Origin: Treponema sp.
GTDB lineage: Bacteria > Spirochaetota > Spirochaetia > Treponematales > Breznakiellaceae
NCBI GenBank assembly: GCA_009784995.1
Contig: WQXE01000104.1
Coordinates: forward strand, 1 to 6,489
DNA: 6,489 nucleotides
Direction of reading: 5' to 3'
Shown: positions 1-5,086 of the stretch, in pieces
Layout of the letters: each line of letters starts with the position of its first letter
How positions within the stretch are numbered: the stretch's first letter is position 1
The notes under the pieces: model-generated
The model's database searches: none
The model's input: the letters and a program-made list of their open reading frames with translations, nothing else
Told to the model about the DNA's origin: nothing
Program-made: the position numbers and the translations under genes

Positions 1-738
1 ATGACCGATAAATAAAAATGATTTTGATGCCATAGCGTCCCAAAAACGGTTAATAACCGCGGTTTGCGCCACTTCATCAAAATATATAATAACATTACGG
101 CAAAAGACAACGTCAAAGTTCCGCTGCCCGGATTCGTTTTTTAAATTGTGATAGTCAAACTTTATTTTTGAATGAATGTCGGCGTTGATTTTATATCCGC
201 CGTCTACTTTTACAAAATATTTCGCAAGGTAATTATCAGGAATTCCCACTATACGGCTTTCGGCGTAAAAACCTTCTTTGGCTGTCATCAAACATTTTAA
301 GGAAAGGTCAGAAGCGATAATTTCATAATTCCAGGCTTTAGGTAGGATTTCGCTCAGCAACATGGCGATTGTGTACGGCTCTTCACCAGTGGAACAACCA
401 GCGCTCCAAATCCTTATGGTACCGGGTACCCGTTTAATATTATTGATTAATTCAGGGATGACATGTTTTTCCAAAGCGTCAAAGTGAGCCTGATTTCTAA
501 AAAACCTTGTCAGGTTCGTAGTGATCGAATCGAGGAAACCTTTTAGCTCTTCTTTATCTTTTTTGATTGTGTCTAAGTATTCGGAAACTGAAGCTATATT
601 TTTTTCGCGCAGACGTTCTTTTAGGCGGCTTTCCAATATGGAACGATTGGTTGGTGTGAAAGTTATGCCGCTTTCGGCGTAAATAAGAGCACGATAAAGC
701 TCAAAATTGGTATCGTTAAGAAAGATAACGTCAGCCAT
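1..738 (-). CDS. cheR: Chemotaxis protein methyltransferase CheR (C-terminus missing)
   Basis: Transfers methyl groups from S-adenosylmethionine to glutamates of membrane chemoreceptors, setting adaptation together with the CheB esterase; it acts in the cytoplasm at receptor arrays. The frame is open from ATG 738 to base 1 (246 residues). An in-frame stop (TAA at 750-748) just upstream supports this start. An N-terminal helical CheR domain covers about residues 1-85 and ends in the family motif TTNLTRFFRN (73-82). The Rossmann methyltransferase core carries the SAM-binding loop SAGCSTGEEPYT (112-123). DVVFCRNVIIYFD (209-221) is the characteristic second core motif. The last visible residues, FLFIGH, match the conserved strand before a usual serine-glutamate, so only some 25-35 residues should be missing beyond the edge. 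There is no Shine-Dalgarno sequence; a good promoter sits directly upstream. The paralogue type and receptor partner cannot be told. Identification is secure. Confidence 0.95.
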   Translation of the reverse strand, partial: MADVIFLNDTNFELYRALIYAESGITFTPTNRSILESRLKERLREKNIASVSEYLDTIKKDKEELKGFLDSITTNLTRFFRNQAHFDALEKHVIPELINNIKRVPGTIRIWSAGCSTGEEPYTIAMLLSEILPKAWNYEIIASDLSLKCLMTAKEGFYAESRIVGIPDNYLAKYFVKVDGGYKINADIHSKIKFDYHNLKNESGQRNFDVVFCRNVIIYFDEVAQTAVINRFWDAMASKSFLFIGH

Positions 739-744
739 ACATAT

Positions 745-773
745 ATTTTATGTGACTATTGGCGTACTGTCAA
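745..773 (-). promoter_or_regulatory. Predicted promoter of cheR
   Basis: On the minus strand a perfect TTGACA -35 box (773-768) is followed, after exactly 17 bases, by a TAAAAT -10 box (750-745). The expected transcription start, about seven bases on, falls at the cheR ATG (738), so the mRNA would be leaderless or nearly so. This agrees with the lack of a Shine-Dalgarno sequence. Prediction from box quality and spacing only. Confidence 0.6.
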
Positions 774-786
774 TTGGTATTATAAT
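759..786 (+). promoter_or_regulatory. Predicted promoter of the small unknown gene at 801
   Basis: On the plus strand a TTGGCG box (759-764) and a perfect TATAAT (781-786) are 16 bases apart. Transcription would start near 793, leaving only about eight bases before ATG 801, or about 26 before the in-frame ATG at 819. It is back to back with the cheR promoter, so the two -35 boxes are only a few bases apart and RNA polymerase probably cannot occupy both at once. Confidence 0.5.
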
Positions 787-798
787 GATATTATCATT
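784..798. promoter_or_regulatory. Perfect 7-1-7 palindrome overlapping the -10 box (possible operator)
   Basis: AATGATA, one base, then TATCATT form a perfect inverted repeat. It overlaps the end of the TATAAT box and the predicted start site of the 801 gene, where a repressor would block transcription. The 7-1-7 layout and AT-rich half-sites loosely recall Fur/PerR-type boxes, but the half-site order does not match the classical consensus. AT-rich spacers give such palindromes by chance, so this is tentative. Confidence 0.3.
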
Positions 799-800
799 CT

Positions 801-1274
801 ATGGAAAAAACACAGCTAATGAACCTGGAGCTCTTTGCTCCGATTACCTATACAAAAGACATCACGCCAAGACGCGAAGACGCCAAGATCGCAAAGGAAA
901 ACGAAGAGGTTTTGTATTGTTTTGAAATAAACCCTTTAGAAAGCGATAAAATCGAGCCAAAACGAGTAGAATTTCTAGGTTCTCTTAAATATGTTGGAAA
1001 AAAAAATAAATTTAATAAACTTTGCGCCTCAGCGCCTCTGCGAGAGGAAATTCCAGAAAAATTATCCGAAGTATCCCTGCCAGCGGGGAATTACCTTTTT
1101 TCCCAACAACGCGCAGAAAGAGCTTTAAACCGGGAAGAATGGTTGGATATGGCGATTGAACAGCAAAAAGACGGGCTTTGGGAACGTAATAAACTGGAAG
1201 CCAAGCTCTATGTACGGTTTTTACACGAAGATGGAGCGTATGTGACGCAGATTTTTAGACCTATTGTCTGTTAA
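801..1274 (+). CDS. Small conserved-looking protein of unknown function, carrying repeat-derived insert(s)
   Basis: A 157-residue soluble protein with no signal peptide or membrane segment; I do not recognise a named family. The C-terminal half (about 93-157, from LPAGNYLF through ALNREEWLDMAIEQQKDG to TQIFRP) reads like a compact, well-formed domain rich in charged and aromatic residues. The middle is different: residues 21-33 and 73-82 are encoded by two arms of a degenerate 8-bp-period repeat, giving arginine/lysine/alanine-rich peptide. Between them lies a lysine-rich low-complexity stretch (61-73) from A-rich DNA. The frame stays open through both arms, so the gene appears to have absorbed the repeat. 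The start is uncertain: ATG 801 has no Shine-Dalgarno and only a few bases of leader, and ATG 819 (residue 7) is an alternative. It converges on the secreted-protein gene, nine bases separating the two. Confidence 0.75.
   Translation: MEKTQLMNLELFAPITYTKDITPRREDAKIAKENEEVLYCFEINPLESDKIEPKRVEFLGSLKYVGKKNKFNKLCASAPLREEIPEKLSEVSLPAGNYLFSQQRAERALNREEWLDMAIEQQKDGLWERNKLEAKLYVRFLHEDGAYVTQIFRPIVC
863..896 (+). repeat. Left arm of a degenerate 8-bp-period repeat inside the coding region
   Basis: Four consecutive octamers, cacgccaa, gacgcgaa, gacgccaa and gatcgcaa, followed by ag, form an imperfect tandem array with exact 8-bp spacing. Because 8 is not a multiple of three, each unit is read in a different phase, yielding ITPRREDAKIAK. 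The same motif style appears on the opposite strand at 1020-1047. It resembles the dispersed 'gcgcaaag / cgcagagg' type repeats seen in multiple copies in many bacterial genomes; that link is from memory and cannot be checked here. Confidence 0.7.
1020..1047 (-). repeat. Right arm of the 8-bp-period repeat, inverted relative to the left arm
   Basis: On the plus strand this reads ctttgcgc, ctcagcgc, ctctgcga, gagg. Its reverse complement (tcgcagag, gcgctgag, gcgcaaag) aligns with the left arm at 863-896, matching about two thirds of positions and ending in the same cgcaaag. The arms are separated by about 120 bases, so they could form a long imperfect stem in RNA or mark the two ends of a small palindromic element. 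Translated in frame as LCASAPLREE. Confidence 0.7.
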
Positions 1275-1284
1275 TGTAGACAAT
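1263..1284. terminator. Weak hairpin at the junction of two convergent genes
   Basis: ATTGTCT (1263-1269) and AGACAAT (1278-1284) are a perfect 7-bp inverted repeat around an eight-base loop. They span the stop codon of the 801 gene and touch that of the convergent secreted-protein gene. The position suits a shared transcription end, but the stem has only two G-C pairs and no T-run follows on either strand, so intrinsic termination would be weak at best. Confidence 0.3.
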
Positions 1285-1985
1285 TAGAGCCTTACAGTTT
1301 CTACCATGTAACGAATATCAAATCCATTGGCGGCGACTCGTCTCATTTCTATCACAAAAACTAAAGAATTGCCGTCGGCATCGATAAGTACTCTTTTGAT
1401 GTTATATTGAGCTATCCGTTGACGGACAAAGTTTGGCGTACCGACAGTGTAGTTTTTTACCCGACCGTTTGGCGATGTAACATCAAGATTTATATGGAAT
1501 TTGGAGCTGACATTCTGCCCTGAACCTGTAATTGTAGGAACCAACTGGGCGTTGTAACTTCTGCCGGAAAGAAAATCACGGAATGTGATAATTTCTCCGC
1601 GCGGCGCGGGTACTGTATCCCTTGCTATATAAAGAGGCAGCCCCTGATTTTGAAAGTTGATGCCATGCCTGTTTGTTAACGCTGTATTTCTTGAAAGCAG
1701 CTGGTGAAAAACACCCGAGCCGTCCTGTCCCGCGTTTATGGAAGTATCCTGAGTAAATGTTACTCTGCCGTTTGGAACAAAAACGTTTCTGGCGACATCA
1801 ACTACATATAGATCAGCCCAGGGACGTAAAGAGGGAGAAAGAACCCCATACTGACCAAACATATAAGTTCTGCCGTCTGGAGAGAATCCCAAATCAACAA
1901 AAACAGCGGTGTCTCCCGCCCAAAGAGCGGAAACGCATGTTAAAAGGATAAATAAAACTAAAAATATGCATTTTTTTAATAACAT
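1284..1985 (-). CDS. Predicted secreted protein, DUF2259-like
   Basis: A 233-residue exported protein of unknown biochemical role. The N-terminus is a clear signal peptide: lysines at 4-5, a hydrophobic core at 7-18, and likely cleavage after Ala20 or Ala23. Cys17 in LLTC could be a loose spirochaetal lipobox, but threonine before the cysteine makes this doubtful. The start of the mature part, FVDLGFSPDGRTYMFGQYG followed by ADLYVVDVARN, is the pattern I associate with DUF2259 predicted secreted proteins of treponemes, and resembles a beta-propeller-like blade. The remainder is beta-rich with no cysteine pairs or catalytic motif. I chose ATG 1985 over the in-frame ATG 2021 because it has a purine-rich ribosome site and places the signal peptide at the true N-terminus; 2021 would add 12 polar residues and has no ribosome site. 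Divergent from the membrane-protein gene. Family assignment is from recall. Confidence 0.8.
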   Translation of the reverse strand: MLLKKCIFLVLFILLTCVSALWAGDTAVFVDLGFSPDGRTYMFGQYGVLSPSLRPWADLYVVDVARNVFVPNGRVTFTQDTSINAGQDGSGVFHQLLSRNTALTNRHGINFQNQGLPLYIARDTVPAPRGEIITFRDFLSGRSYNAQLVPTITGSGQNVSSKFHINLDVTSPNGRVKNYTVGTPNFVRQRIAQYNIKRVLIDADGNSLVFVIEMRRVAANGFDIRYMVETVRL

Positions 1986-1987
1986 AG

Positions 1988-1994
1988 CTTCCCC
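1988..1994 (-). promoter_or_regulatory. Ribosome-binding site that fixes the start of the secreted protein
   Basis: GGGGAAG on the minus strand lies three bases before ATG 1985 (its GGGGA core five bases before). The longer in-frame alternative at ATG 2021 is preceded by AT-rich sequence with no such site. Confidence 0.55.
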
Positions 1995-2046
1995 ATACTC
2001 TATATTATCGGAATTATTCATTTAAAACTATAGACATAGTAATGTA

Positions 2047-2075
2047 TTGTAGAGTATTCCAATAATAGATAAACT
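2047..2075 (+). promoter_or_regulatory. Possible promoter of the membrane-protein gene
   Basis: TTGTAG (2047-2052) and TAAACT (2070-2075) are spaced by 17 bases. Both boxes are imperfect. If used, transcription would start at or next to ATG 2081, giving a leaderless message, which would fit the absence of a Shine-Dalgarno sequence. Confidence 0.3.
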
Positions 2076-2080
2076 GGGTT

Positions 2081-2917
2081 ATGACTTTGTCAGAAAGGAA
2101 TGTCTTTTTTAAGGTTGGAATTGTCTTTTGCGCGATTTTAACGCTGTTAATGCTGGCGGTAATTTTTACAATAGGCTTAGATTTTGTACCCGCGCTTGAA
2201 GATGATGAACCGCGCCGCCCTGTAAATCTTTTTCAAAATATTACAGGTTATATATTCGCTGGCAATTTTTTCGCTGTTCATATATCCATTATTTTACTGG
2301 TTTTATTTTCGTTAATCGCGATTATATTGATTCATTACTTTTTTGAACGAACATCCGCTCCGGAAATCCTGTATATCGCCATTTTCGCGATTTCTCTTTC
2401 TTTTGAGGTTTTAAGGCTTGTTTTACCTCTGCATTTGATACATAACTTTCCATCATTTTACGCTCGTGTCGCGTTCCGAATATTGCTTTTCGCTAGATTC
2501 TTTGGCATTTTTTCGCTTTTCGCCGCCAGTGTAAACGCCGCGGGATTGGATGTACAAAAAGTACGTCATGTTATTTTCGCCATCATTATAACTTCATTGA
2601 TCATTACATTGGGTGTTCCAATCGATGTTTTAAACTGGGACACAAGTTTTAATATGGTAAACGGTTTTTCATCGATGTTTAGATTGATAGAAATAGCCGT
2701 TTTCATATCCACTATGATCAGCTTTTTTATCGCCGCGAAGATTCGCGATTCAAAAGAATATACATTTGTCGCGATCGGGATTATATTTGCCTTTATCGGC
2801 AGAAATATTTTATTGGGTACCGATAACTGGAGCGCTCCTTTCATGGGAATAATTCTTTTGTCTTTTGGAACCTGGTTTTTATGTTCTAAATTACATAAGA
2901 TACATTTATGGTTGTAA
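2081..2917 (+). CDS. Integral membrane protein of unknown function, about eight transmembrane helices
   Basis: A 278-residue, strongly hydrophobic protein that I do not recognise. Predicted membrane segments lie at about residues 11-33, 66-87, 94-116, 129-150, 161-181, 199-220, 227-246 and 252-269. An acidic, proline-containing loop (LEDDEPRRP, 39-47) follows helix 1, and a polar loop with DVLNWD (182-187) precedes helix 6. No transporter signature, ATPase motif, catalytic histidine cluster or soluble signalling domain is visible. The layout could suit a small transporter, a 7TM-type sensor core or a membrane-anchored partner, but nothing decides between them. ATG 2081 has no ribosome site; the neighbouring gene is divergent and the next one converges, so this is a single-gene transcription unit. 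It ends at the two-way terminator at 2929-2949. Confidence 0.75.
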   Translation: MTLSERNVFFKVGIVFCAILTLLMLAVIFTIGLDFVPALEDDEPRRPVNLFQNITGYIFAGNFFAVHISIILLVLFSLIAIILIHYFFERTSAPEILYIAIFAISLSFEVLRLVLPLHLIHNFPSFYARVAFRILLFARFFGIFSLFAASVNAAGLDVQKVRHVIFAIIITSLIITLGVPIDVLNWDTSFNMVNGFSSMFRLIEIAVFISTMISFFIAAKIRDSKEYTFVAIGIIFAFIGRNILLGTDNWSAPFMGIILLSFGTWFLCSKLHKIHLWL

Positions 2918-2944
2918 AAAAATTAAACGCCTAATCCTTTAGGC
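2914..2944 (-). terminator. Intrinsic terminator of the CBS/DRTGG/PHP operon
   Basis: Read on the minus strand, the same GCCTAA/TTAGGC stem is followed by GTTTAA and then a run of seven T (2922-2916). The stop codon of the PHP gene (2925-2923) lies within this tail, so the hairpin is made from the codons for the final KGLG residues. One hairpin thus serves two convergent transcripts. Confidence 0.65.
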
Positions 2945-3684
2945 CTTTTGCCAAGCGCCTGTTTTAATACTTCCATGTTTGCTTCCATATATCCGTCGGC
3001 TCCTGTATTTCCGCAAAGCAATTCTTCCGAAGTGATATCCAGTTCAAAAGGACGGCGACCCACATGTTCGCTAAAATGCGCGTCAGACGATGTAGTTAAA
3101 GGATAGTTAAGTGTATTAAGAGGGGAGCCGTCCGCGGCTGGCGGAATGCGTATACACTCGATCGCGGTCCACGGACCGTCTACCACAATGCCTAATTGGC
3201 TGTACATTGAAAAAGCAGGCCTATCTACATGAGCGGGGATGACAATGCCGTTATATTCACTAACTTTCGCGCCAATATTATCAAGAGAAATATCCAGGGG
3301 ATTTATCAGATAATATTCAACTTCGCCTTCGATATTATCTTCTTCATCAATATAAACCTGATCGCCTGTTTTTTCGGGGTTGTTTAAAAATGGAGTTAAA
3401 ATCGAATAGGCGTATTCATTAAAAGACATGCAAGCATCTAGATTTGTAAACAGACAAAGGATGTGAACTTCTTCGGTTGTTGTCGCTTCCATTCCAAAAA
3501 TTGGGATGATGCCGTAACGCGAGCTTAACTTGGCGAACGCGGGGCAGTTTAAACTTGAATTGTGATCCGTTAGAGCCATCAATTTTAAACCTCTCGCGGC
3601 TCCCAATTCCAAAAGGCATCTTGGAGAAAGTTCCAAAGAACCGCAGGGAGAAAGACAGGAGTGGTTGTGAAGATCCGCAAGCAT
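2923..3684 (-). CDS. PHP-domain metal-dependent phosphoesterase
   Basis: A 253-residue member of the PHP (polymerase and histidinol phosphatase) superfamily, which hydrolyses phosphoester bonds with a cluster of two or three metal ions. All usual ligand motifs are visible in order: DLHNHS with His6 and His8, ALTDHNS with Asp40 and His41, Glu66 in FGMEAT, His74 in EEVHILCLF, His152 in IPAHVDRP, and Asp201/His203 in SSDAHF. The active site therefore looks complete. A less conserved acidic region (about 113-125) sits mid-protein and could be a lid. The substrate is unknown; standalone relatives act on nucleotides or nucleic-acid ends, and related genes recur beside [FeFe]-hydrogenase genes. It is last in the operon, starting six bases after the DRTGG gene; its ribosome site (GAGG) overlaps the upstream stop codon, suggesting translational coupling. 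Confidence 0.9.
   Translation of the reverse strand: MLADLHNHSCLSPCGSLELSPRCLLELGAARGLKLMALTDHNSSLNCPAFAKLSSRYGIIPIFGMEATTTEEVHILCLFTNLDACMSFNEYAYSILTPFLNNPEKTGDQVYIDEEDNIEGEVEYYLINPLDISLDNIGAKVSEYNGIVIPAHVDRPAFSMYSQLGIVVDGPWTAIECIRIPPAADGSPLNTLNYPLTTSSDAHFSEHVGRRPFELDITSEELLCGNTGADGYMEANMEVLKQALGKRPKGLGV
2929..2949 (+). terminator. Intrinsic terminator of the membrane-protein gene, shared with the opposing operon
   Basis: GCCTAA (2929-2934), loop TCCT and TTAGGC (2939-2944) form a perfect six-pair stem followed by C and four T on the plus strand, 12 bases after the stop codon. The stem lies inside the last codons of the opposing PHP-domain gene. Confidence 0.6.
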
Positions 3685-3690
3685 ATTACC

Positions 3691-4032
3691 TCAAGATGAA
3701 GCGGTTTTAAACATTTCCCACAATTTACCCGAAACGGTAAATTGATTTTCCTTTGTACGAATGACAGCGATACCTTCGTCCTTTGCCGCCTCCAGCATGT
3801 CATCGGGCAGCGGGCGTGAATTGCAAATAATTATTACAGAAATATTTACAAGCGACGAAACCGCTACAGTGTTTTTGTGAGCCTGTATCGTGATAAGCGC
3901 TCCGCCGTCTTTAGCGTGCGCCATAACATCGGAAAGCAGATCCGATGTGTAAGCGCCTGTTAATTCCGTATCATCAAACTCGCTCTGGCAAATTTCCGCT
4001 CCAAGGGTTGCGGCTGCTTCCGTAATTTTCAC
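3691..4032 (-). CDS. Small DRTGG-domain protein
   Basis: A 113-residue cytoplasmic protein that appears to be a single DRTGG domain, a putative regulatory or ligand-sensing fold also found in HPr kinase, phosphotransacetylase and CBS proteins. Recognition rests on GAYTSDLLSDVMAHA (26-40), followed by GALITIQAHKNTVAVSSL (44-61) and a hydrophobic strand VSVIIIC-type at 63-70, then an alpha/beta pattern ending in GIAVIRT (87-93). The start is GTG at 4032 with a strong AAAGGAG site five bases upstream. It begins 15 bases after the CBS-ATPase gene and ends six bases before the PHP gene, so all three are probably co-transcribed and stoichiometrically linked. No catalytic residues are visible; a role as sensor or adaptor is inferred. 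Stand-alone versions are typical members of hydrogenase-associated gene sets. Confidence 0.85.
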   Translation of the reverse strand: MKITEAAATLGAEICQSEFDDTELTGAYTSDLLSDVMAHAKDGGALITIQAHKNTVAVSSLVNISVIIICNSRPLPDDMLEAAKDEGIAVIRTKENQFTVSGKLWEMFKTASS

Positions 4033-4047
4033 ACACGCTCCTTTGGT

Positions 4048-4995
4048 TTAATTTTCGTCTTTTGTGGAATTTACAAACACCACTGAACGCACAGTGGTAC
4101 CCGAACCAAGCGCGGAGTTAATGGAAAAATCATCGGAGACACGTTTTGTGTTCGCGAGTCCCATTCCCGCGCCGAAACCGAGCGATCGGATATACTCATT
4201 AGCGGTTGAATAACCTTCCTTTAACGCCTGATTAACATCGGCGATTCCGGGACCTGTATCAGCGGCTGTGATAATTACCTTGTCGGGTAATATGGAACAG
4301 CGCATAATACCGCCGTTGGAATGTACAACCTGGTTTATTTCTAATTCGTAACATGCGATAGCCACACGCCTTATAAGTTTTGGATCGAAGTTTCGCTGTT
4401 TGAGCGCCTTTTTAATTTCTGTTGACGCTCTTCCCGCAAGCTCAAAATTATAATGCGCTGTCGCGAATTCCATTTCGGAGAATGTTGATGGTACCGCTGC
4501 GCCGGAACTTTTTTGCAATTTTTCAAGCCGCAGTACTTCGCGGTTCATTTCGATCAATAAGTTTCTAATTACGTCAGTTGATGTTAAAATACCGACGATT
4601 TCATTATCTTTATTTAAAACGGGAAATCTTCCGTATCTGTATTTATTAAGGTAAGTGATGGCGAAAGAAAGCGGCATGTCATCCTGTAAATGGATAACAT
4701 TTTTTGTCATCTTGTCCCCTACCAAAGAATCGATATAACCCTTATCAAGCGCGTTGATAATATCCTCTGTCGAAACCAAGCCAACCAGTACCTTGCCTTC
4801 CACAATAGGAACACCTGTAATTTTATTTTCACGCATCAAAGCCTGAATATGCCTCATGGTCTGGCTTTTTTCCCCCGTAAGAAGAGTGGAAGTCATTACA
4901 TCTTTAATTTTAAGTTGATGGATAAGCTCTAAAACGACAGATGGAGAATCTACCGTACTTATGGGAATATCCTGTAATTGTTCAGTATCGCTCAT
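4048..4995 (-). CDS. CBS-pair protein fused to an RsbW/RsbT-like ATPase domain
   Basis: A 315-residue cytoplasmic signalling protein. A tandem CBS module (about 29-85 and 92-148), with the repeated VGLVSTEDII (71-80) and VGILTSTDVI (134-143) signatures, should bind an adenine nucleotide or similar ligand. A helical linker (about 146-165) leads to a GHKL-type ATPase domain of the anti-sigma/serine kinase kind. Its N-box is around ELEINQVVHS (217-226), the G1 box is DTGPGI (246-251) and the G2 loop is GFGAGMGLANTK (273-284). No histidine phospho-acceptor domain is present, so this is not a conventional histidine kinase. A sensor-to-kinase or sensor-to-partner-switch role is inferred; the target protein is not in the window. 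Start ATG 4995 follows AAAGGAG at good spacing and an extended -10 promoter. First gene of the operon, divergent from parA. Confidence 0.88.
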   Translation of the reverse strand: MSDTEQLQDIPISTVDSPSVVLELIHQLKIKDVMTSTLLTGEKSQTMRHIQALMRENKITGVPIVEGKVLVGLVSTEDIINALDKGYIDSLVGDKMTKNVIHLQDDMPLSFAITYLNKYRYGRFPVLNKDNEIVGILTSTDVIRNLLIEMNREVLRLEKLQKSSGAAVPSTFSEMEFATAHYNFELAGRASTEIKKALKQRNFDPKLIRRVAIACYELEINQVVHSNGGIMRCSILPDKVIITAADTGPGIADVNQALKEGYSTANEYIRSLGFGAGMGLANTKRVSDDFSINSALGSGTTVRSVVFVNSTKDEN

Positions 4996-5020
4996 TTTAC
5001 GCGCTCCTTTACTTATGATA

Positions 5021-5029
5021 ATTATACCA
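5021..5029 (-). promoter_or_regulatory. Extended -10 promoter of the CBS/DRTGG/PHP operon
   Basis: On the minus strand TGGTATAAT is a perfect TATAAT with the upstream TG of an extended -10 element. No convincing -35 box is seen at the right distance, as is common for extended -10 promoters. Transcription would start near 5014, leaving a leader of about 20 bases that contains the AAAGGAG ribosome site of the first gene. Confidence 0.6.
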
Positions 5030-5051
5030 TATTTTCTTAAATTGCGCTCTA

Positions 5052-5080
5052 TTGCTTCACTTTTCCTTATTTGTTACATT
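5052..5080 (+). promoter_or_regulatory. Possible promoter of parA-parB
   Basis: TTGCTT (5052-5057) and TACATT (5075-5080), 17 bases apart, are the best spaced boxes; a TATAAA at 5080-5085 is an alternative -10. With the first pair, transcription would begin at about 5087, the A of the parA start codon. Both boxes are imperfect. Confidence 0.35.
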
Positions 5081-5086
5081 ATAAAC

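Noticed and set aside
418..430. Two GGTACC hexamers seven bases apart in cheR
   Set aside because: Simply encode the VPGT stretch; no further copies or structure around them.
707..925. 72-codon plus-strand reading frame across the cheR start and the unknown gene
   Set aside because: Overlaps the cheR N-terminus, the promoter region and the repeat arm; the frame shift relative to the 801 gene gives a basic nonsense-like tail.
1986..2021. Twelve-residue N-terminal extension of the secreted protein from ATG 2021
   Set aside because: No ribosome site, and it would bury the signal peptide behind polar acidic residues.
2566..2844. Antisense 92-codon frame within the membrane-protein gene
   Set aside because: Mirror of hydrophobic codons of the sense gene; no ribosome site or domain-like sequence.
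3165..3178. Perfect palindrome CGGTCC-AC-GGACCG, slightly reminiscent of the tgttccacgtggaaca form of parS
   Set aside because: It lies inside the PHP gene encoding DGPW, the central bases and flanks do not match parS, and short GC palindromes in coding DNA are expected by chance.
4690..4932. Plus-strand 80-codon frame opposite the CBS domains
   Set aside because: Shadow of a well-supported gene with intact domain motifs on the other strand; no family-like features.
4961..5086. In-frame 42-residue N-terminal extension of parA
   Set aside because: It overlaps the divergent CBS-ATPase gene, has no ribosome site and would put a hydrophobic segment before a standard ParA N-terminus; ATG 5087 gives the normal family start.
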